Origin: Pseudactinotalea terrae
GTDB taxonomy: Bacteria > Actinomycetota > Actinomycetes > Actinomycetales > Beutenbergiaceae
NCBI RefSeq assembly: GCF_009733845.1
Contig: NZ_WNXZ01000001.1
Coordinates: forward strand, 744,001 to 808,000
Direction of reading: 5' to 3'
Length of the DNA stretch: 64,000 nt
Made by a program: the position numbers and the translations under genes. This document shows, piece by piece, positions 57,405-64,000 of this stretch. The notes below the pieces were generated by a model that worked only from the letters and a program-made list of their open reading frames with translations, ran no database searches and was not told where the DNA came from. Each line of letters starts with the position of its first letter. Position 1 is the stretch's first letter.

Positions 57405-59215
57405 GCCCCTCGAGCAGCCTCCGCGTGCGCGTCGGCCTCGGTTGTGCCCGCCGACTTCGGCTTGGCGTCCACGCCGGCCTCCTTGCGCTGCTCGGGTGTG
57501 ATCGGCGCCGGCGCCTGGGTCAGCGGGTCGAACCCGCCGCCGGACTTCGGGAACGCGATCACCTCGCGCAACGACTGCTCGTTCGCGAGCAGCATGACGA
57601 TGCGGTCCCAGCCGAACGCGATGCCGCCGTGCGGCGGCGCCCCGAACTGGAAGGCGTCGAGCAGGAAGCCGAACTTCTCCTGAGCCTCCTCCTCGCTCAG
57701 ACCCATGATCGCGAAGATCCGCTGCTGCACGTCGCGGCGGTGGATACGGATCGAGCCGCCGCCGATCTCGTTGCCGTTGCAGACGATGTCGTAGGCGTAG
57801 GACAGCGCGCTCGCCGGGTCCTGCTCGAACCTGTCGATCCACTCCGGGTTGGGCGAGGTGAAGGCGTGGTGGGTGGCGGTCCAGGCGCCACCGCCCACCG
57901 CGACGTCGTCGTCCTCGCCCACCGGCTTGAACAGCGGCGCGTCCACGACCCAGACGAACGACCAGGCGTCCTCATCGATCAGGCCGACGCGGCGGCCGAT
58001 CTCGAGACGAACCGCACCGAGCAGTGCGCGCGAGGACGATGCCGGACCGGCGGCGAAGAAGATGCAGTCTCCCGGCTGCGCGCCAGCCGCCTCGACCAGC
58101 CCGGCACGCTCCGCCTCGGACAGGTTCTTGGCGACCGGACCGGTCAGCTCGCCATCGGCGCCCACGAGCACGTATGCGAGGCCCTTGGCGCCGCGCTGCT
58201 TGGCGAAGTCCTGCCAGGCGTCGAGCGTGCGTCGGGGCTGGTCCGCCCCGCCGGGCATCACGACGGCACCGACGTACGGAGCCTGGAACACCCGGAACGG
58301 GGTGCTGCTGAAGTAGTCGGTCAGCTCGACGAGCTCGACACCGAACCGCAGGTCCGGCTTGTCGGTGCCGTACCGGGTCATCGCGTCGGCGTAGGTCATG
58401 CGGGCGATCGGGCGCGGGATCTCGACGTCGATCAGCGCCCACAGCGCGGCGAGGACCTCCTCCGCGACCTCGATGACGTCGTCCTGCTCGACGAAGCTCA
58501 TCTCGACGTCCAGCTGGGTGAACTCCGGCTGACGGTCGGCGCGGAAGTCCTCGTCGCGGTAGCAGCGGGCGATCTGGTAGTACCGCTCCAGACCCCCGAC
58601 CATCAGCAGCTGCTTGAACAGCTGCGGGCTCTGCGGCAGCGCGTACCAGGAGCCGGGCGACAGCCGCGCCGGCACGAGGAAGTCGCGCGCGCCCTCGGGG
58701 GTGGACCGGGTCAGCGTCGGGGTCTCGACCTCGACGAACCCCTGCTCGTCGAGCACCCGGCGTGCGGCCCGGTTGACCTTCGCCCGCAGCCGGAGCGCGT
58801 GCGCGGGCGCCGGCCGGCGGATGTCGAGGTAGCGGTACCGAAGGCGCGTCTCCTCACCGACGACGCCCGACTCCTCCGACGCCCCGGTGGAGACCTGGAA
58901 CGGCAGCGCCGCGGAGGTGTTGAGCACGACGACGTCGGTCGCGACCACCTCGATCTCACCGGTCGCGAGGGTGGGGTTCTCGTTGCCCGCGGGTCGCTTG
59001 CCGACCTCACCGGTCACCTGCAGCACGAACTCCGAGCGCAGCGGGTGGGCCACCTCTTCATCGCGGATCACGACCTGGGCGATCCCCGAGGCATCCCGCA
59101 GGTCCACGAACGCCACGCCGCCGTGATCACGCCGACGGTCCACCCACCCGGTCAAGGTCACGGTGGTGCCGATGTCACCGGCGCGCAGAGCGCCGGCGTT
59201 GTGGGTTCGGAGCAC
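57401..59215 (-). CDS. aspS: Aspartyl-tRNA synthetase
   Basis: 604 residues from GTG 59215 ([21 protein letters not shown]), the standard start. N-terminal OB-fold anticodon domain ([22 protein letters not shown]), class II motif 1 to 3: [61 protein letters not shown], and the GAD insertion in the middle. Bacterial-type length. Whether it also charges tRNA-Asn is not shown here. Confidence 0.97.
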   Translation of the reverse strand: MLRTHNAGALRAGDIGTTVTLTGWVDRRRDHGGVAFVDLRDASGIAQVVIRDEEVAHPLRSEFVLQVTGEVGKRPAGNENPTLATGEIEVVATDVVVLNTSAALPFQVSTGASEESGVVGEETRLRYRYLDIRRPAPAHALRLRAKVNRAARRVLDEQGFVEVETPTLTRSTPEGARDFLVPARLSPGSWYALPQSPQLFKQLLMVGGLERYYQIARCYRDEDFRADRQPEFTQLDVEMSFVEQDDVIEVAEEVLAALWALIDVEIPRPIARMTYADAMTRYGTDKPDLRFGVELVELTDYFSSTPFRVFQAPYVGAVVMPGGADQPRRTLDAWQDFAKQRGAKGLAYVLVGADGELTGPVAKNLSEAERAGLVEAAGAQPGDCIFFAAGPASSSRALLGAVRLEIGRRVGLIDEDAWSFVWVVDAPLFKPVGEDDDVAVGGGAWTATHHAFTSPNPEWIDRFEQDPASALSYAYDIVCNGNEIGGGSIRIHRRDVQQRIFAIMGLSEEEAQEKFGFLLDAFQFGAPPHGGIAFGWDRIVMLLANEQSLREVIAFPKSGGGFDPLTQAPAPITPEQRKEAGVDAKPKSAGTTEADAHAEAARGA

Positions 59216-59295
59216 GAGCGGGTGTTTCCCTTCACGGAGCGTGGATACGGGTCGCTGGCGGCACGACCGAGCGGTGGTGCAGCGCCCGGACGATC

Positions 59296-60990
59296 CTACT
59301 TGCCCTGCGCCAGCGCGATCCCGTCGACGAAGGCGCGCGCGTGCGCGACCCGCCCCGTCAGCGGCGCCAGCACCGTGCGACGCACGGTCTCGGTGATCGA
59401 CCGGCGCAGGGCCGCGCGTGCGCGGGATGCCCGGCGTCTCGCGCCGATCCGCGCGCACAGGCCGGAGAGCAGCGCGACGAGGATGCCGAGCACCGCTCCC
59501 CCGACCAGCAGCGCCGTCGGCCACGGGATCGCCGGCAGCGCGGGTAGCGGCGGGTCCGCCGGCACCGGCCCGATCTGCGGCACCCACGGGGCCGCGATCT
59601 GCAGGTACCCGAGCACCGCGTACACGCCGAGCCAGAGCGCGCCCGCGACGAACGCAGCGAACACGAGCCACTGCAGCGCCCCGATGAGGCTGAACCAGCG
59701 TGGGTCGCGGCGCGAGGCGACGTCGGTGCGCACGATCGCCTGGTCGAGCTCGTCGGGCAGGTCGGCGGCCGCATCGGTGGCGCCGGAGCGGATGTAGGAG
59801 CGCCAGGGCTCCTCGGAGCTGCCGGCCACGGCGTCACCGACCGCGCGCAGCGCCGTGTGCACCTGTGCCTTCTGCACCGGCGAGGCCTCCGGGATGGACG
59901 AGGCAGTCAGCACCGGGCGGCCCTCCTCGCCCGCGATGCCACGATCCAGGTGCAGCCGTCGCAGCGGGTCCGCGCGGAACCGGCCCAGCCACCGCACAAG
60001 GGGCCAACCGGTGCGCTTGGCCGCGCGGTAGCGGAACGAGGTGCCCACCGCGTCGGCGACCCGGTCCACCCCGGCCGCGCTCGAGAGCGCCCTGAGCAGG
60101 TTCCGCTCGACGTTCGGCGACAGCTCGGGGACGGCGTCGACGTGACAGCTCTCGTCGAGCGCATCGGCCACGGTCGCGACATCCGCGCCGAGCCGTGCCT
60201 CGGATGCGCGCCGCTTCTGCACGAGCCGCAGGATCGTGCTGCGGACCTCGTCGAGACCTTCCCCGGTCCGCGCCGAGACGCCGAGCAACCTGGCCCGTCG
60301 CAAGCCGTCCTCGGCGAGCCGCTCACCGAGGTCGGCCAGCACCGGGCCGCGGTCGGCCTCGGCGAGCCTGTCGATCTGGTTGAGCAGGACCACGGTGACC
60401 TCGGCGTGCCGGGCCATCGGGCGCAAGAAGTCGGCGTGCACGACGGCGTCGGCATACTTCTGCGGGTCGAGCACCCACACCAGCACGTCGACGGTCTTCG
60501 CCAGCCGCTCGGCGCGAGCGCGGTGCTCGGGGTTGACCGAGTCGATGTCGGGCAGGTCGAGCAGCACCAGCCCGGCGACGTCGGAGACATCGGACCACGC
60601 ACCCGGCCCCGCGCTCGCCTCCGAACGGCGGTCGACCTCCAGCCAGTCGAGGAGCGGCCGTGCGGCATCGGCGTCGACCTCGTTGCCCGGCCACAGCACG
60701 GCCATCGGGTGCGAGGTCGTCGGCCTGCGGGCTCCGGTGGTCGCGAGCTCGAGGCCGGAGAGTGCGTTCAGCAACGAGGACTTGCCGCTGCCGGTCGCCC
60801 CAGCAAGCGCGACGACGGTGTGCGCTCCCGACAGCTCCCGGCGCCTGCCGACGTTGCCGAGGACCTCGCGTGCGCGGTCGAGGGCCGGTGTCGGCCCCAG
60901 CGTGCCCTCGGGCATCGCGTCGAGCGCGGTGACGGCCTGGCGCAGGCCCTCCAGCCGGGTGGTGAGGTCTGCGCGGTGCTTGGCCCTCAT
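59296..60990 (-). CDS. Dynamin-like/YfjP-type GTPase with C-terminal membrane segments
   Basis: 564 residues, ATG 60990 overlapping the stop of the next GTPase (ATGA). G1 [18 protein letters not shown]3 [13 protein letters not shown]4 LLNQID, G5-type VSARTGEG. Two or three hydrophobic segments near the C-terminus ([21 protein letters not shown], then AVLGYLQ, and [20 protein letters not shown]) before a basic tail. Pairs of such GTPases occur in actinobacteria. In Streptomyces, similar DynA/DynB proteins act in sporulation septation; whether these are orthologues is not shown. Confidence 0.85.
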   Translation of the reverse strand: MRAKHRADLTTRLEGLRQAVTALDAMPEGTLGPTPALDRAREVLGNVGRRRELSGAHTVVALAGATGSGKSSLLNALSGLELATTGARRPTTSHPMAVLWPGNEVDADAARPLLDWLEVDRRSEASAGPGAWSDVSDVAGLVLLDLPDIDSVNPEHRARAERLAKTVDVLVWVLDPQKYADAVVHADFLRPMARHAEVTVVLLNQIDRLAEADRGPVLADLGERLAEDGLRRARLLGVSARTGEGLDEVRSTILRLVQKRRASEARLGADVATVADALDESCHVDAVPELSPNVERNLLRALSSAAGVDRVADAVGTSFRYRAAKRTGWPLVRWLGRFRADPLRRLHLDRGIAGEEGRPVLTASSIPEASPVQKAQVHTALRAVGDAVAGSSEEPWRSYIRSGATDAAADLPDELDQAIVRTDVASRRDPRWFSLIGALQWLVFAAFVAGALWLGVYAVLGYLQIAAPWVPQIGPVPADPPLPALPAIPWPTALLVGGAVLGILVALLSGLCARIGARRRASRARAALRRSITETVRRTVLAPLTGRVAHARAFVDGIALAQGK

Positions 60991-62687
60991 GCGTTGGTCG
61001 CCTCGGCGAGAACCGCCCGGGCAGCGGCGCGCAGCTCGTCACCGCTCACGCCGTCGTCCGCGAGCAGGTCGAGGAAGCGCTGCTTCTCGAAGGTGAGCAG
61101 CCGGTCGACCCGAGCGAGCAGGTCCTCGCGCGCGGCCTGCGCGAGACGGCGGACGCCGTCCTCTCCGAAGATCGCCTCGAGGAGGCGCTGGGCGACGACG
61201 GCGGTCCCGCCCGCGATGACGATCTCGCCGCCCAAGAGGCCACCGGTGGCCGAGAACGCCAGGATCATCAGCACCACCCCGACACCGTTGACGCCGAAGG
61301 CGAGCAGCCTCGCGCTGGTGCGCTTGCCCTGCCCCTCGGTGCGGACGAGATCGATGATGAAGTTCTGCCAGTCGCGGATCGTGGCCGCGGCGCGGTCGGA
61401 GAACCCGTCGGTGGCGCGGCCCCAGCTGCGACCCGAGAGCAGCACGCGCCCGGCCGAGTCGGCACGGAGCGCCGCCTCGGCACGCTCGGCGGCGGCATCG
61501 GCCTCGGCGACGATCACCGCGTGCAAGCCGTCGCCGATCGCCTGCTGCACCTCGTCCTCACGCTGGGGCCGACCGGTGACCCACGCGGAGAGCTTGTCCC
61601 GGACGCGGCCGATGCGCGACTCGAGGTTGCGGAAGAACTCGCCGGTACCCACGAAGTCCTGCCAGCGCGCGAGCACCTCGCCGCGGAGCAGCGAGCCGTC
61701 GCCGAGCGCCGCGGCGACACCGTTGCCCTGGAACGCCGCCTCGACGCGGGTGCGCAGCTCGGCGCGGGTGGAGTCCTGGGCGTCCACCGCGTCGGCGAGC
61801 ACGAGGACCTCCTCGGCAGCGTGCCGGGTCGCACCGGCGAGGGTGCGACGGACCACCTCGGAGCGGGAGGCGGCGTCGCTCGTCAGCGCGTCGAGCCAGC
61901 CCCGCAGATCGGTGACGGCGGCCTCCGGGAGCCGGCCCTCGCCGTCGAGGACCTGTTCCTGCAGCAGGAACAGCGGCGCGTTCGCCAACCCCTCCCTGCC
62001 GAGCATCTGGTGGAGGTCGTACGCCACCTCCTCGAGGACCTCCCCAGGGATGCGGTCGAGCACGATGGCGACCACGACGTCCCGCTCGGAGGCGCCGCGC
62101 AGCAGCGCCCACGGCACGGCGTCCGCGTACCGGTTCGCCGTGGTCACGAAGATCCACAGGTCGGCGGCTGCGAGGAGCTGCGCCGCGAGCTGTCGGTTGC
62201 TGTCGACGACCGAGTCGACGTCCGGGGCGTCGAGGAGCCCGAGGCCCTGCCGCACGCCCTCGTGCGCGACCAGGCGCAGCGCGGATCCCGGGGCGGTCTC
62301 GGCGGCCGCCTGCGAGGGCGGCCCGTCGCCCTGCACGCGAGGCAGACCGGGCAGGATCCGCTGGTCGGAGAACCACCGCTCGTCGGCAGGGTGGTGGATG
62401 AGCACGGGGTCGCGGGTGGTCGGGCGCAGCGCGCCGGGGCGGGTGACCTTCGCGCCCACCAGCGCGTTCACCAAGGTGGACTTGCCCGCGCCGGTGGATC
62501 CACCGACGACCGCCAGCAGCGGTGCGTCGAGCTGCGCGTAGCGGGGCACGATGTAGTCGTCGAGCTGGTTGAGCAGCGCACCTCGCAGCGCGCGCGCCTC
62601 GTCCGCACCCGCCGCCGCGAGCCCGTAGCGGGCTCCATCGACGGCGAAGCGCAACGCCGCGAGCTCCGACTCCATGGTCGCGATCAT
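60987..62687 (-). CDS. Dynamin-like GTPase with a membrane hairpin
   Basis: 566 residues, ATG 62687 overlapping the LysR stop (ATGA); ATG 62675 is an alternative start. G1 AVVGGSTGAGKSTLVNALVG, G3 LLDAPDVDSVV; the G4 spot reads VLDRIPGE rather than N/TKxD, so base specificity is uncertain. A long helical stalk-like region follows, then a hydrophobic hairpin LLAFGVNGVGVVLMILAFSA and LGGEIVIAGGTAVVAQRLL before a helical end. It overlaps the next GTPase gene by 4 bp. A heteromeric membrane-remodelling pair is the simplest idea (inference). Confidence 0.85.
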   Translation of the reverse strand: MIATMESELAALRFAVDGARYGLAAAGADEARALRGALLNQLDDYIVPRYAQLDAPLLAVVGGSTGAGKSTLVNALVGAKVTRPGALRPTTRDPVLIHHPADERWFSDQRILPGLPRVQGDGPPSQAAAETAPGSALRLVAHEGVRQGLGLLDAPDVDSVVDSNRQLAAQLLAAADLWIFVTTANRYADAVPWALLRGASERDVVVAIVLDRIPGEVLEEVAYDLHQMLGREGLANAPLFLLQEQVLDGEGRLPEAAVTDLRGWLDALTSDAASRSEVVRRTLAGATRHAAEEVLVLADAVDAQDSTRAELRTRVEAAFQGNGVAAALGDGSLLRGEVLARWQDFVGTGEFFRNLESRIGRVRDKLSAWVTGRPQREDEVQQAIGDGLHAVIVAEADAAAERAEAALRADSAGRVLLSGRSWGRATDGFSDRAAATIRDWQNFIIDLVRTEGQGKRTSARLLAFGVNGVGVVLMILAFSATGGLLGGEIVIAGGTAVVAQRLLEAIFGEDGVRRLAQAAREDLLARVDRLLTFEKQRFLDLLADDGVSGDELRAAARAVLAEATNA

Positions 62688-63580
62688 GCCAGGCGGGCGG
62701 CGCTCGCCCGGTGCGTCTTCGCCCTCTCGAGCTCACGGAGCACCGCGGCGGTGGCGGGAACCGACTGCGCACCGCGGCGCATCAGGCTGCCGTACCGCCG
62801 GGTCCCGAAGCCGTGACGCACCTGGACGTCGGGGTGCCGGTAGGCCTCGAGAGCCGAGCGCGGCAGCATCGTGACCCCGAGACCGGCCGCCACGAGCTTC
62901 TGGACCACCACGTAGTCGTCGCTGACGTGCCGCACCCGAGGCGTGAATCCCGCTGCCTGGCAGCGCGCGACGGCGTGTGCCCGGCACTGCTCGCACCCCA
63001 CGATCCAGTCCTGCTCCGCCATGTCGGCGAGGGTCGCAGCCGCTGCCGGGTGCCCGGGAGGGAGCACGAGCAGGACCGGCTCCTCCCCCAGCGGTCGCCA
63101 CAGCAGGTCAGCTCCGCCGTCGGGCGCCTGCTCGTAGTCGAAGACCAGGGCGAGGTCGATGTCGCCCGAGGCGAGCAGGCTGCGGGCCTGCGGCGGTTCC
63201 GCCTCGGTGAGCTCGACGTCGATCGCCGGGTGGTCGCGCCGTAGCCGTGCGAGCGCATCGGGCACGAGCGTGGAGGCCGCGGAGGGGTAGGCGGCGAGGC
63301 GCACCCGGCCGCGCCGTAGCGTGGCCAGATCGGCCAGCTCTTCGGCCGCCATGTGCAGCTGGGCGGCGATGTCGTCGGCGCGGGCGAGGAGCACACGGCC
63401 CGGCTCGGTGAGCTCGACGCCGCTCGAGGTCCGGACCAGGAGCGGGGAACCCACGCTGCGCTCCAGCGCGCGCAGGTGCTGGCTGACCGCCGGCTGGGTC
63501 CAGCCGAGCTCACGTGCCGCGCGGCTGATCGAGCCGGCGCGAGCGACGTCGCGGAAGATGAGCACACGGCGGGGATCCAC
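62684..63580 (-). CDS. LysR-family transcriptional regulator
   Basis: About 298 residues from GTG 63580 (VDPRRVLIFRDVARAGSISR). Winged HTH with LysR residues GSISRAARELGWTQPAVSQH, LRALERSVGSPLLVR, then an effector domain (RGRVRLAAYPSAASTLVPDAL, HPAIDVELTEAEPPQ, ASGDIDLALVF). Divergent from the racemase gene with 82 bp between. It probably controls the racemase and perhaps itself (inference). Its stop overlaps the first GTPase gene. Confidence 0.9.
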   Translation of the reverse strand: MDPRRVLIFRDVARAGSISRAARELGWTQPAVSQHLRALERSVGSPLLVRTSSGVELTEPGRVLLARADDIAAQLHMAAEELADLATLRRGRVRLAAYPSAASTLVPDALARLRRDHPAIDVELTEAEPPQARSLLASGDIDLALVFDYEQAPDGGADLLWRPLGEEPVLLVLPPGHPAAAATLADMAEQDWIVGCEQCRAHAVARCQAAGFTPRVRHVSDDYVVVQKLVAAGLGVTMLPRSALEAYRHPDVQVRHGFGTRRYGSLMRRGAQSVPATAAVLRELERAKTHRASAARLA

Positions 63581-63590
63581 ACCCGCACCA

Positions 63591-63603
63591 TAAGCGCACG
63601 TAA
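63591..63603. promoter_or_regulatory. Candidate LysR-type binding site (T-N11-A)
   Basis: T at 63591 and A at 63603 with 11 bases between, in the sequence ATAAGCGCACGTAAT, 11 bp upstream of the LysR GTG. The match is minimal and frequent by chance, though the divergent position fits. Confidence 0.2.
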
Positions 63604-63662
63604 TGGCTCCCCACAGACGATCGCGGGTTCCTTTCAGCGGCTGCCGGCTCGACCATGGGTGC

Positions 63663-64000
63663 ATGCGCACCCTGGGTCTCGTCGGCGGCATGAGCTGGTA
63701 CTCGACCTCGGAGTACTACCGCGTGATCAACGAGGGCGTGCAACGCGCACGCGGTGGCCACACCTCGGCCCGGATCGCACTCCAATCGCTGGACTTCTCG
63801 GAGATCCGGGACTGCCAGAGGGCCGGCGACTGGCAGCGTGCCGGCGCGCTGCTCGGCGAGGCGGCGCAGCGGTGCGAGGCGGCGGGCGCCGAGACCGTGC
63901 TGATCTGCACCAACCTCATGCACAAGGTCGCGCCGGCTGTGGCGCAGCGGATCGGGGTGCCGCTGCTGCACATCGCCGACGCCATCGCGGACCAGGCCGA
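63663..64000 (+). CDS. Aspartate/glutamate racemase family protein (3' end outside window)
   Basis: ATG 63663 opens a frame that runs to the window edge, so only ~112 residues are visible. It begins MRTLGLVGGMSWYSTSEYYR, typical of the Asp/Glu racemase superfamily, and has ALQSLDFSEIRDCQRAGDWQ. The first catalytic Cys lies in VLICTNLMHKVAPAVAQRIG, like the YgeA broad-specificity branch. PLAD-type start of the next segment is IADAIADQA. Racemises an acidic or neutral amino acid; likely regulated by the divergent LysR gene. No ribosome-binding site is clear. Confidence 0.85.
   Translation, partial: MRTLGLVGGMSWYSTSEYYRVINEGVQRARGGHTSARIALQSLDFSEIRDCQRAGDWQRAGALLGEAAQRCEAAGAETVLICTNLMHKVAPAVAQRIGVPLLHIADAIADQA

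Overview
The window comes from a high-GC Gram-positive bacterium, most likely an actinobacterium of the order Micrococcales (inference). The evidence is the base composition, GTG starts and GTGA/ATGA stop-start overlaps, an actinobacterial-type integration host factor (mihF), an unmodified-type EF-P tip (PGKG), a PriA without helicase motifs, a type-2 PyrF, and gene order rpsD-alaS-ruvX-mltG-aroE-aroC-aroK-aroB-aroQ-efp-nusB-pyr-mihF-gmk-rpoZ-coaBC-metK-priA. It is mostly conserved chromosomal backbone. I saw no rRNA, tRNA, CRISPR array, insertion sequence or prophage. The longest gene-free gap is about 210 bp.

Layout. 1-2.3 kb (+): the end of a Pro/Ala-rich protein, then a secreted, sortase-anchored surface protein with eight chaplin-like repeats and a collagen-like stalk. 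2.3-8.0 kb (-): an MpaB-like protein, rpe, rsmB, fmt, a HAD hydrolase and a LacI-family regulator. 8.1-16.9 kb (+): a carbohydrate locus of a GH3 glycosidase, two LplB/YtcP-type permeases, a Tat lipoprotein binding protein, a YesL-like protein and a GH42 beta-galactosidase. It diverges from the LacI gene and has a promoter with a dyad at the predicted start site. It separates priA from fmt, which are commonly close together.

17.0-31.6 kb (-): priA, metK, coaBC, rpoZ, gmk, mihF and the pyrimidine operon pyrR-pyrB-pyrC-(PH protein)-carA-carB-pyrF. The operon leader contains a PyrR-binding hairpin next to the pyrR ribosome-binding site. 31.6-36.9 kb (-): an accessory block with a PLP decarboxylase, a Pro-rich membrane protein, a PrsW-like membrane protein with zinc ribbons, and a GPH-family transporter, lying between pyrR and nusB. 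36.9-49.7 kb (-): nusB, efp, aroQ, aroB, aroK, aroC, a small prepilin peptidase, aroE, two tandem mltG-like genes, ruvX, alaS, two small membrane proteins and rpsD.

49.8-64 kb: a small Arg/Ser-rich membrane protein, rarA and a VOC protein (-); an MFS transporter (+); a stand-alone LigD-type polymerase domain (-) divergent from an MMPL transporter (+); a GNAT protein and aspS (-); a pair of overlapping dynamin-like GTPases (-) just downstream of a LysR regulator (-); and the start of an aspartate/glutamate racemase (+) cut by the window edge. Several convergent or operon ends carry strong GC-rich hairpins that probably act as terminators. No clearly new multi-gene system is evident. The best leads are the surface protein, the duplicated mltG, the degenerate PrsW-like protein, the PyrR leader and the regulated glycoside locus.
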